This document shows, piece by piece, positions 14,424-21,648 of a stretch of DNA of 21,648 bases. Source of the stretch: JAQXDR01 sp038138625 (lineage in GTDB: Bacteria > Pseudomonadota > Alphaproteobacteria > Rhodobacterales > Rhodobacteraceae); assembly GCA_038138625.1 (NCBI GenBank), contig JAYQEA010000069.1:1-21648 (forward strand), in the 5' to 3' direction. How positions within the stretch are numbered: position 1 is the first letter of the stretch; the number at the start of each line of letters is the position of its first letter. Under the pieces are notes generated by a model. It did no database searches. It was not told the origin of the DNA and worked only from the letters and a program-made list of their open reading frames with translations. Made by a program: the position numbers and the translations under genes.

Positions 14424-16714
14424 CTACCGGATCTGATTAAGTTGGCTGGTTGCCAAAATTTTGGTTATTTCTTCGTCCAGAAGGCGTTCGTCGGCCAGCC
14501 CGCGAATTGGCACTTTGCCGGCCTCAAGAAATAAGGGCGCTGCCAACGGTGATACACGTTTCAGAGCGATGTGATCGATGCGGTCGCCAACACGCGCGGT
14601 CATATCCTGGATGCGGGCAAAATCGACGAGACCGCGCATGGCTTCTTCCCGGGTGACCTGCAAGAGCAGATGATCTGGGTCATATTTTATTAGTGTGTCA
14701 TACAAAATGTCAGAGGACATCGTGGCCTGACGCCCGGATTTTCGCTGTCCCCCAAGATTTCGTTCGATCAGGCCTGCAATAATGGCCGATGCCCTGAAGG
14801 TTCGTTTCATCACGGCGTTACCGGCAAGCCAAGTGTCCAGACCATCCTGAAGGCGATTGAGATCGAACAAACTGCGCGGATCGCTGACAGCATCTAAGCC
14901 CCAGATCATTGTGGCATAATCTGTGGCCACGAACCCCATTGGGGCAAGGCCGTCCTCTTCCATCCGATGGGTCAGCAACAGGCCAAGTGTTTGTTGTGCA
15001 TTTCGACCAGCAAAGCCATAGACCACCATTTGGGCCCGTCCATTATGCGGAAAGCTTTCAATCAAAAGCCTGTCTGGCTGTGGGAGGCGACTGACCTTGC
15101 GCTGCAGGTGCAGCCATTCGCGCGTATGGGTGGGCAGTTCGGGCCAGTCTTTTTGCTGAAACATGCGCAGGATGCGTTGACTGAGCTGGGTTGAGGTCGC
15201 GAATTTGGTCCCATTAAATGTCGCAATCTTGGGCTTGCGGCCAGGGTCATGCGTGACTTCGACAACCAGATCTCTCAGGCCTTCGTAGCGGACCACCTGC
15301 CCGCCAATCAAAAAGGTATCACCGGGGGAAAGAGTGGCTGCAAAACCTTCTTCGATTTCGCCAAGGGGGGCACCACCACGACCACGCCTTCGCACCTTGA
15401 GGGTGTCTGTGTCCTGAATCGTGCCGATGTTTTGTCGGATACGGGTGGCCGATCGTGGGTCCCGCAATTCCCATAATCCGTCTTCGCGTTGGCGCATCCT
15501 TTGCCAGCGATCATAGGCCCGTAGTGCGTATCCTCCTGTGGCACAAAACTGAAGGCAGGCATCGAACTGTTGCCGTGTCAAATCGCTGTAAGCTCCCGCG
15601 GTCATCATCTCTGCGTATAGCTCGTCCGCGTCTATAGGACCCGCACTGGCAGCAATCAGGATGTGTTGGCACAGCACGTCACGCGGGCCTTGGCCCCGCG
15701 GCTCCCCGTCCAGGTCATGTTCTCGCGCCGCCTCGAGTGCGGCGAGGCATTCAACAACTTCAAAGCGGTTGGCGGGTACCAAAAGCGCCTTGGATGGTGC
15801 GTTATAACGGTGATTTGCGCGGCCGATCCGTTGCACCAGCCGTTTGACGTTTTTTGGGGCTCCGATTTGGATGACCAGATCGACATCGCCCCAGTCGATG
15901 CCCAAATCCAGTGATCCCGTACAAACGATCGCGCGTAAATGCCCTGCGACCATGGCAGCTTCGACTTTTTCGCGCTGCTGACGGTCAAGGCTGCCGTGAT
16001 GAATTCCAATGGGCAAATTATCGTCATTTGCCAGCCACAGATTGCGAAAAAAAATTTCAGCCTGCGCGCGCGTATTGTGAAAGATTAAGGTGGTTTGGTG
16101 CTGCTTGACTTGTTTGAGCACAGCCGGGATGGCATAGGTGGCGCCACCGCCTGACCAAGGAGGGGCTTCGTCCGTAACCAACATCTGAATGTCTGGTTCC
16201 GGTCCGGGGTCGGCTTGTAAAATGGGGCAAGGATCGGGATGGCACGCCAAAAGACCTGCAATTGCCTGCGGATTATCAACCGTTGCCGACAGTCCGACCC
16301 GCCGAACGTTCGGTCGCATGTTTTGCAGTCGCGCCAAAGCCAGCATCAGTTGATCGCCACGTTTGCTTTCTGCAAGGGCGTGAATTTCGTCGATAATGAT
16401 GCGTTGCAAACCCGCGAACATGCGGGGGGAATCCTCATAGCTGGTCAACAAGGCCAGACTTTCAGGGGTTGTCAGCAAAATATGCGGCGGGTCCGCACGT
16501 TGGCGTTTCTTGCGTGTGGCAGGNNNNNNNNNNNNNNNNNNNNNNNNNNNNNNNNNNNNNNNNNNNNNNNNNNNNNNNNNNNNNNNNNNNNNNNNNNNNN
16601 NNNNNNNNNNNNNNNNNNNNNNNCAGCGCGCTCCAGCATCTGGTGTTGATGGGGATGGATTTGCCAGCCACGATCATCGAACCAGCGGCGTAAAGAGGAC
16701 GGAAGCGCATTCAT
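14424..16714 (-). CDS. Ligase-associated DEXH-box DNA helicase (Lhr-like), interrupted by an assembly gap
   Basis: Superfamily 2 ATP-dependent helicase thought to act in DNA repair. The N-terminal 30 residues (16714 down to the gap) read LPSSLRRWFDDRGWQIHPHQ, typical of this family, and the gene resumes after the Ns with RADPPHILLTTPESLALL. Visible motifs are DEIH in IIDEIHALAES, LSAT, TLIFHNTRAQAE, IGIHHGSLDRQQREKVEAAM, STGSLDLGID-like CTGSLDLGIDWGD and motif VI VQRIGRANHR, followed by the long Lhr-type C-terminal part. The gap removes the Walker A region, so that motif is unseen, not absent. The two halves are in different frames only because 100 Ns is not the true length. Family members usually sit beside an ATP-dependent DNA ligase, an exonuclease and a metallophosphatase; none is present here. 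Expected full length is about 800 residues. Confidence 0.85.
16524..16623. other. Assembly gap (100 Ns) inside the helicase gene
   Basis: Exactly 100 Ns, a conventional placeholder. Thirty codons plus one base of the helicase lie before it and whole codons resume after it, so the true gap length must leave a remainder of 2 when divided by 3, which 100 does not. From the family layout about 70 residues (roughly 210 bases, including Walker A) are missing. Confidence 0.95.
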
Positions 16715-16789
16715 GCCAACAGACCTAGACCGCTCACCCCCGGACGGAAAGGGCTTTTCATTCTGATCAGAGCGAGGTCAGATAGATGT
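16715..16789. promoter_or_regulatory. Divergent promoter region between helicase and AMACR-like genes
   Basis: Seventy-five bases separate the start codons of two divergent genes, so both promoters should lie here or reach into the genes. A perfect 10-base palindrome TCTGATCAGA occupies 16762-16771 and might be an operator core. GCGAGG at 16772-16777 is the best ribosome binding site candidate for the plus-strand gene. No convincing -35/-10 pair is visible. Confidence 0.35.
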
Positions 16790-17866
16790 ATGTTAAATGG
16801 CATCCGTATTTTAGAATTTGAAGGATTGGGACCTGCCCCTTTTGCCGGACATATGCTGGCGGAAATGGGGGCAGATGTTGTCGTGATCCACCGACGTGGT
16901 GCGCCGGTGACGCCAGGTATGCCGAACCCAAATCCGTTGGATGCAGGCAAGCGCTCGATCATGCTTGACCTCAAGGATCCAGTGGATTTGGCAGTTGCGC
17001 AATCTCTGGCGAAACAGGCAGATGCCCTGATCGAAGGTGCACGCCCCGGTGTTATGGAACGTTTGGGGCTCGGACCGGAAACTCTCTGCGACGCCAATCC
17101 AAAGCTTGTTTATGGTCGTATGACAGGTTGGGGACAAACGGGACCGCGCGCACAACAATCGGGTCATGATCTGACCTATCTCGCAGCGTCTGGCGCGCTC
17201 TTTTATGCGGGCGCGCCCGGGCAGGCGCCGGGGGTTCCGCCCACAGTGGTGGGCGATATTGGTGGAGGCGCGCTGTATCTTGTGGCTGGAGTGTTGGCGG
17301 GGCTTTTATCTGCGGAACGCACCGGATTTGGAACAGTGGTCGATGCTGCGATTTTGGATGGTGCGGCACATATGATGGGGCTTTTGGCATCGCTTGGACA
17401 TGGCTTTTCACGCAGTGCGCGCGGGGCGTCGCTTTTGGATGGGCCGCATTGGTCACGCTGCTATACCTGTGCCTGTGGGGGGCATGTCGCCGTCCAATGT
17501 CTCGAGCCGAAATTCTATGCAGAATTTCTGAGGCTCCTTGGCCTGTCCCAAGAGCCTGCATTGGCGGTACAATTTGATCCTGTGCAATGGCCCGACCAGA
17601 CACAGATGTTGGCAGACCTGTTTGCTGGTCATTCACGCGACCACTGGGCTGCGATTTTTGAAGGATCCGAGGCCTGTGTTGCGCCGGTTTTATCCCCCGA
17701 TGAGGCAAAAAAAGATCCGCAAGTTTTGGCGCGTGGGATATGGCCTGCGGATATGCCTCAAGCTGCCCCAAGGTTTGCAGGCTACATGGCGGCGTTAGGA
17801 GCGCTGTCTGCGCGTGGTGCGGACCGTGAGACCATCCTTAAAGACTGGAGCCCCAAGACATTATGA
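16790..17866 (+). CDS. Alpha-methylacyl-CoA racemase-like CaiB/BaiF family protein
   Basis: Class III CoA-transferase-fold protein of 358 residues, closest by eye to alpha-methylacyl-CoA racemase (AMACR/MCR), which epimerises 2-methylacyl-CoA thioesters so that branched or sterol-derived acids can enter beta-oxidation. Supporting motifs are LEFEGLGPAPFAGHMLAEMGADV at the N-terminus, LDLKDPVDLAVAQSLAKQAD, the racemase segment GRMTGWGQTGPRAQQSGHD, and VVGDIGGGALYLVAG. The histidine of SGHD and the aspartate of VGDI correspond to the His126/Asp156 catalytic pair of the mycobacterial enzyme. The start is an ATG at 16790; an ATG four bases earlier is out of frame. Its stop overlaps the nitroreductase start by four bases. 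A general CoA-transferase role cannot be excluded, but the conserved H and D favour racemase. Confidence 0.87.
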   Translation: MLNGIRILEFEGLGPAPFAGHMLAEMGADVVVIHRRGAPVTPGMPNPNPLDAGKRSIMLDLKDPVDLAVAQSLAKQADALIEGARPGVMERLGLGPETLCDANPKLVYGRMTGWGQTGPRAQQSGHDLTYLAASGALFYAGAPGQAPGVPPTVVGDIGGGALYLVAGVLAGLLSAERTGFGTVVDAAILDGAAHMMGLLASLGHGFSRSARGASLLDGPHWSRCYTCACGGHVAVQCLEPKFYAEFLRLLGLSQEPALAVQFDPVQWPDQTQMLADLFAGHSRDHWAAIFEGSEACVAPVLSPDEAKKDPQVLARGIWPADMPQAAPRFAGYMAALGALSARGADRETILKDWSPKTL

Positions 17867-18531
17867 GTGATTTTGAAACGTTAGACAGCCTGTTGCAGGC
17901 GCGTGCGAGTTGTCGGGCCTTTTTGCCAGATCCGGTTCCCCAAGAATGCCTGGGTGATATCCTGCGGGCTGCACAAAATGTTCCGTCATGGTGTAATTCG
18001 CAACCATGGCAGGTTATTGCCTGTGGATCAGACGAAACAACCCGCTTTGCGACTGCATTATACGCGCATGTCTTGGAAGCTGGACACGAAAGTGATGTGC
18101 CCTTCCCTACGCGCTATGAGGGTGTCTACCGAGACAGGCGCAGTACCTGCGGGTGGCAGCTATATGATGCCGTTGGCGTGCTCAAAGGGGACCGCGCGGC
18201 CAGTGCTGCACAGATGCGAGAGAATTTTCGTCTGTTCGGAGCCCCGAATTTTGTTTTGATTACGTCGCCAAAGGCGCTCGGAGCTTATGGGATGCTGGAT
18301 TGTGGGGCCTATGTAACGGCGGTTCTCTTGGCGGCGCAGGCCAAAGGGGTGGGCGCGGTGCCAATGGCCTCGGTTGCGGGCTATGCGCCGTTTGTGCGGG
18401 ATTGGTTCGATGTGCCAGAGGATCGTGACGTGATCTGTGGCATTGGGTTGGGATATGCAGACCATACCCACCCAGCCAACGGCTTTCGCACTGAGCGTGC
18501 CAGCCTGTCCGAGGCGGTAGAGTGGCGCTGA
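17863..18531 (+). CDS. Nitroreductase-family FMN-dependent oxidoreductase
   Basis: Flavoprotein of 222 residues in the nitroreductase superfamily, soluble and probably a dimer binding FMN at its interface. Diagnostic stretches are the N-terminal RASCRAFLPDPVP, where the arginines hold the FMN phosphate, the NVPSWCNSQPWQVIA segment equivalent to the usual APSxxNxQPW, and the C-terminal glycine-rich CGIGLGYADHTHPANGFRTER. These enzymes reduce nitroaromatics, quinones, enones or other acceptors with NAD(P)H; the physiological substrate cannot be read. ATGA coupling to the AMACR-like gene implies cotranscription and perhaps a shared catabolic route. It ends 13 bases before the convergent FAD oxidoreductase stop. 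Confidence 0.88.
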   Translation: MSDFETLDSLLQARASCRAFLPDPVPQECLGDILRAAQNVPSWCNSQPWQVIACGSDETTRFATALYAHVLEAGHESDVPFPTRYEGVYRDRRSTCGWQLYDAVGVLKGDRAASAAQMRENFRLFGAPNFVLITSPKALGAYGMLDCGAYVTAVLLAAQAKGVGAVPMASVAGYAPFVRDWFDVPEDRDVICGIGLGYADHTHPANGFRTERASLSEAVEWR

Positions 18532-18544
18532 AGCCCAGCCCTTT

Positions 18545-19618
18545 TTATCGAAAGCGATCCGGAGACAGCGCCGCAACCGCATCAGACGACAGCTCTGGTG
18601 TGGTGCCGGTCACCCTGTCCCGCAAAAGCCGCGCCGCCCCGAAACTGGTTTGAAAGCCATATCCCCCTTGACCTGCCAACCAAAAAAACGAGGGACAATC
18701 CGGCTCTGGTCCGATCACGAGCGTTCGGTCAGAGACAAAGCTGCGCAACCCCGCCCAATTGGACAGCATCCGCGTGACCGGTTCAGTTACCATTTCTTCA
18801 TAGGCGGCCAGACCCCGGGCAAGGACCTCGTCTTCGGCCCAAGCGTCCTGAGCCTGAACCGGATCCTCGTCTGCTGGTGACACCAGCAACGCGCCCGCAT
18901 CAGGTTTGGCATAAAAGCGTTCGCCGACACCATCGATGAACGCCCAGTCAGAACAATCCAGTTGTGATGGCAAAGCGATCCGCGCCATGGAACGACGAAA
19001 GGGCTGTAAACCTATACTCGGTACCCCCGCAAGTGCTGCGATGCGATCTGCCCATGCTCCTGCGGCATTGACCACCAGATCACAGGTATAGACCTGCGCG
19101 CCTGCGCTCACCTGCCAGCCTGATCCATGTTGTGCCAGTGCTGTGACGGGTGCTTTGGTGATGATCGTTGCATTGCCCGCCTTGGCGCGCGTTCGAAAAT
19201 GGTCCATCAGCAGACTAGTGTCGATGTCATAGGCATCATCCCGCAAGGCGGCAGAGCTTAAAACGTTCGGGTCGAGGATCGGAAAGTGGGACTGTGCCTC
19301 CTCTAGTCCGACGCGCCACATTCCCAGAGCGCTGGCCTCTTTGATCAGCTCGGTCTCTTCACCGGCGCGACCGACCATCATCATCACCCGTCGCTTCATC
19401 AATTCTGGAATATCCCGTAGATGGTCGAGCGATGCGGCATTCAGTGCACAGGTGGGCGCATTTCCATAGTCACCGATAAAGGCTGCGGCTGAACGGCCCG
19501 AGGCATGATAGCCCAGATATGGTTCTGCTTCAACGAGTGTGATGTCTGCGATTTGGGCCAGATGTGCGGCTGCGGACAGACCGGCAATTCCGCCACCAAT
19601 AATAACGATATGTGACAT
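18545..19618 (-). CDS. DAO-family FAD-dependent oxidoreductase
   Basis: Protein of 357 residues with an N-terminal FAD-binding fold: IVIIGGGIAGLSAAAHLAQ supplies the GxGxxG motif, VEAEPYLGYHASGRSAA the ribose-binding acidic residue and the downstream SGRSAA turn. The rest is typical of the DAO family (glycine oxidase, D-amino-acid dehydrogenase and sarcosine oxidase relatives), including VVNAAGAWADRIAALAGV and the C-terminal FFWLAGQGGYGFQTSFGAARLL. It probably oxidises an amine or amino acid, but the substrate is not evident. I place the start at the ATG at 19618-19616, directly before the fold. A TTG at 19639-19637 is preceded by AAGGA at close to ideal distance and would add seven residues, so it is a serious alternative. 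It is likely cotranscribed with the methyltransferase gene 36 bases upstream. Confidence 0.88.
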   Translation of the reverse strand: MSHIVIIGGGIAGLSAAAHLAQIADITLVEAEPYLGYHASGRSAAAFIGDYGNAPTCALNAASLDHLRDIPELMKRRVMMMVGRAGEETELIKEASALGMWRVGLEEAQSHFPILDPNVLSSAALRDDAYDIDTSLLMDHFRTRAKAGNATIITKAPVTALAQHGSGWQVSAGAQVYTCDLVVNAAGAWADRIAALAGVPSIGLQPFRRSMARIALPSQLDCSDWAFIDGVGERFYAKPDAGALLVSPADEDPVQAQDAWAEDEVLARGLAAYEEMVTEPVTRMLSNWAGLRSFVSDRTLVIGPEPDCPSFFWLAGQGGYGFQTSFGAARLLRDRVTGTTPELSSDAVAALSPDRFR

Positions 19619-19654
19619 TGCCCGAACTTGCTTTAACAAACGGTCCTTTGCAAG

Positions 19655-20789
19655 TCAGAGCGGACCAGTTTGGTAGAATTGAACTTTTAGAGATCCATGA
19701 GAGATCGGAGGGGTCGGGGGCAGCCACTTCAGTCCGGTTGCGCGCGCCAGACCCTTGTCACTGGTCACCAGTCCAACGCGCCACCCGCCAAAGGTCTCTT
19801 GCATCAGGGCCCCGAAACTTCCGTACAGGGCGAACAGGGGTTGGCGATTGCCAATCCGTGCACCATAGGGCGGGTTTACCAAAATCAGACCCGGAGGGCC
19901 CTCTGGTCGTGCGGTTGTGGTGATCGCCATGCGGGCAAAGTCAATCAGGTCCGCTATATCGGCGCGTTGGGCGTTTTGGCGGGCCATGGCAATGACGCCA
20001 TCGTCACGGTCTTGCCCTCTGATAGGGGCAATATGTGCAGCTGGTTTGGCGGGGCTCCGAAGGTTGGCGATTTCATCGGCATCAGCGCTCGGCAAACACT
20101 CGAAGTGAAAAGACCGGCTCCGACCGGGGCGAAGACCCTTTGCCAGTTCGGCGGCCTCCAAAGGGATGGTGCCAGATCCACACATAAGATCCAAGATAGG
20201 CTGGCTGCCATCATAGCCCATTCGGGCCAGAAACGCGGCGGCCATGCTTTCGCGTAGTGGGGCTTTACCGACGGCGGCCTTGTGGCCTCGGCGATGAAGC
20301 GGCTCGCCCGATGTATCAAGGCTGAGGGTCACAAGGTCATCGTCAATTCGGGCCAGTATGCGCAATTCGGCCGTGTCGCGAGGATCACCCAAGGCTGCGC
20401 GCAATGCGGTNNNNNNNNNNNNNNNNNNNNNNNNNNNNNNNNNNNNNNNNNNNNNNNNNNNNNNNNNNNNNNNNNNNNNNNNNNNNNNNNNNNNNNNNNN
20501 NNNNNNNNNNGCGCGCACCCATTGGCAACCAGTCGGTCCATGCCAGTTTACGCGCCCGTTTGTCCAGTTGGGCGAGGTGAAAGGCGCGAAAGCTGGTCAA
20601 CCGTACCAAAACCCTTGTGGCGCAGCGCAAATGGATATTTGCACGCCAGATGTCTGGCCAGCCGCCATGCACCACTACCCCTCCTGTGGTGGGCTTTGGA
20701 TCAGCAAAACCATGACGCGATGCCTCTTCGGTCAGGTCTATTTCCAATCCGGGTTGTGTGGCCAAAAAAATTTCGAAAGTAGAGGTCAT
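19655..20789 (-). CDS. THUMP-type RNA (guanine-N2) methyltransferase, RlmL-like, interrupted by an assembly gap
   Basis: Class I AdoMet-dependent methyltransferase, probably acting on a guanine of 23S rRNA like the first half of E. coli RlmL. The N-terminal 93 residues begin MTSTFEIFLATQPGLEIDL and form the ferredoxin-like/THUMP part. After the gap come LDLMCGSGTIPLEAA (AdoMet site), the catalytic LVNPPYGARIGN, and a C-terminal VTSDKGLARATGL. NPPY is the motif for methylation of an exocyclic amine. With 251 residues after the gap and about 24 missing, the total is near 370, which fits the single-domain alphaproteobacterial form rather than the 700-residue RlmKL fusion. I use the ATG at 20789-20787; the frame stays open upstream to 20942, but that part is unlike the family. 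The frame change across the Ns is an artefact of gap length. Confidence 0.85.
20411..20510. other. Assembly gap (100 Ns) inside the RlmL-like gene
   Basis: Exactly 100 Ns. Ninety-three complete codons precede it on the minus strand and a complete codon follows, so the real length must be a multiple of 3. By family layout about 24 codons (near 72 bases) are missing, so the placeholder is probably longer than the true gap. Confidence 0.95.
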
Positions 20790-21138
20790 CTGATCCAGAT
20801 AACGGTTCAAATCTTGGGGCGAAAGGGGGGGCAGTAAAGATACTTTTACTGCTTTAGAGAGATCACTTTTGCGCGTATGTGCCTCAAAAGGCGAGCGCAT
20901 TGCACCTGTGTGGCCATATCCTAAAGTTGTGTTTCTGCTCAAAAGTGATACAAAAAAACGCCTAATGGGCTGCCGCGCGTCGTGGAAGATAGCAGGCCCT
21001 TACGCCTGATGGGATACGTTTGTCTGAAAGAACCGGTGTTCTGAGCGCTTGCGCGATAGCTGCCGCAGTTCTTAGTTTTTAGTCTGTTTTAGACGCGCTT
21101 GCAGGCACTCAAGCATACCAGCCAAGGAGCAGTCCCTC
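20790..21138. promoter_or_regulatory. Divergent intergenic region with several inverted repeats
   Basis: This 349-base region separates the RlmL-like gene (-) from the RTX gene (+) and should hold both promoters. I see no gene in it. A perfect hairpin has arms GCAGTAAA (20831-20838) and TTTACTGC (20845-20852) around GATACT, sitting about 42 bases before the methyltransferase start, where it could be an operator or a leader hairpin. A 10-base inverted pair ATCACTTTTG (20862-20871) and CAAAAGTGAT (20940-20949) is 68 bases apart and could be two sites for one regulator. A small GCCT/AGGC hairpin is at 20881-20892, and GTCT/AGAC arms at 21082-21094 lie before the RTX gene. No -35/-10 pair is convincing. 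Confidence 0.4.
21124..21129 (+). promoter_or_regulatory. Ribosome binding site of the RTX gene
   Basis: AAGGAG, nine bases before the ATG at 21139. This near-perfect site supports the start of a gene that otherwise could not be delimited because it runs off the right edge. Confidence 0.8.
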
Positions 21139-21648
21139 ATGCCTACCAATAACTCAGATAATATACTCGGTTCGAACGGGGCAGACTATATTGATGCTCT
21201 AGGCGGCAGCGACCTGGTCCTTGGGTATAACCAAAACGATACGTTGTACGGTGGCAGTGGAAGTGATAATTTATACGGCGGCAATGGTGACGACTACCTT
21301 GATGGCGGTGATGACGCTGATGGCGTATACGGCGACAACGGTAACGATACGCTGGTCGGCGGCAGCGGGAACGATCAACTCAGTGGTGGCACTGGTGTCG
21401 ATACCGTTGTCTACGTCGGATCTGCATCCAACTTTCAGGTGGTGAAAAACGGTGTGGTCCAGAATTTTACGGGCTACGGTACGTTTGATATCAATAATGC
21501 CCATACGGTGGTGACCGATCTCGATACATCAGATGGAAATGACGGCACAGATCAATTGACCGACATCAATTATATCGTTTTTGATCCAGGCGCAGACGTA
21601 ACGCCACCTGTTGTGGCGGTGACAGCGTTGGGGACGGTTTCGGATACG
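21139..21648 (+). CDS. RTX calcium-binding secreted protein, 5' part only
   Basis: Only the first 170 codons are inside the window; the frame is still open at the edge. From residue 6 to about 90 the protein is a run of glycine- and aspartate-rich nonapeptides of the GGxGxDxLx type (YGGSGSDNLYGGNGDDYLDGG region, VGGSGNDQLSGGTG), which fold as a calcium-filled beta roll. Residues 88-150 resemble the cap that often follows RTX repeats (GVDTVVYVGSASNFQVV and DGTDQLTDINYIVFD). From about 154, TPPVVAVTALGTVSDT looks like the start of an Ig-like or adhesin-type repeat. There is no N-terminal signal peptide, as expected for type I secretion with a C-terminal signal, which lies outside the window. 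Repeats placed at the extreme N-terminus are less usual. It is probably an exported adhesin, protease or S-layer-like protein. Confidence 0.85.
   Translation, partial: MPTNNSDNILGSNGADYIDALGGSDLVLGYNQNDTLYGGSGSDNLYGGNGDDYLDGGDDADGVYGDNGNDTLVGGSGNDQLSGGTGVDTVVYVGSASNFQVVKNGVVQNFTGYGTFDINNAHTVVTDLDTSDGNDGTDQLTDINYIVFDPGADVTPPVVAVTALGTVSDT

Noticed and set aside
14424..16714. Helicase as a frameshifted pseudogene
   Set aside because: The frame change coincides exactly with the 100-N placeholder, and both flanks are intact family sequence.
17052..17771. Minus-strand frame of 239 codons
   Set aside because: Antisense to the AMACR-like gene, which has conserved catalytic residues.
19655..20789. 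RlmL-like gene as two separate genes or a pseudogene
   Set aside because: The frame change again coincides with the Ns and the two parts are consecutive pieces of one family.
1..21648. CRISPR array, tRNA, rRNA, integrase or intact insertion sequence
   Set aside because: Looked for direct repeats with spacers, cloverleaf-like arms and transposase motifs on both strands; none was found.

Overview
The window looks like a chromosomal scaffold from an alphaproteobacterium, most likely a marine member of the Rhodobacteraceae (Roseobacter group). This rests on gene families and style: a short 441-residue glutamyl-tRNA synthetase, a Liv-type ABC cassette linked to an acyl-CoA synthetase, an AMACR-type CoA-transferase family protein, moderate GC by eye, and many TGATG/ATGA start-stop overlaps. 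No rRNA, tRNA, CRISPR array or intact insertion sequence was seen. Two runs of exactly 100 Ns (16524-16623 and 20411-20510) are scaffold gaps, and each cuts a real gene.

Layout. Bases 1-643 hold no gene I can support and end in a perfect inverted repeat that may be an operator. Bases 677-7386 form one + strand operon for a Liv-type ABC importer (ATPase, two permeases, Tat-exported binding protein, second ATPase) ending in a long-chain-type acyl-CoA synthetase. The natural reading is import of a carboxylic acid followed by its activation to the CoA thioester. Bases 7580-11751 form a second + strand operon: two DUF4178 zinc-ribbon proteins, a 52-residue membrane peptide, a DUF350 membrane protein, a membrane-anchored spermidine-synthase homologue and a pyruvoyl-type AdoMet decarboxylase. 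The last two are a complete aminopropyl-donor and aminopropyl-transfer pair tied to four proteins of unknown or poorly known function. This is the most interesting part of the window.

Convergent to that operon is azlCD (12776-11761, - strand), a branched-chain amino-acid exporter, divergent from gltX (12930-14255). A strongly structured intergenic stretch separates gltX from a convergent, gap-interrupted DEXH helicase of the ligase-associated Lhr-like family (16714-14424). Divergent from the helicase are an AMACR-like gene and a translationally coupled nitroreductase (16790-18531). Convergent to them are a DAO-type FAD oxidoreductase and, upstream of it, a gap-interrupted THUMP/NPPY RNA methyltransferase of the RlmL type. 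The right edge cuts an RTX calcium-binding protein that begins at 21139.

Together these are several independent metabolic and housekeeping operons rather than one large island. I see no integrase, transposase or attachment site.
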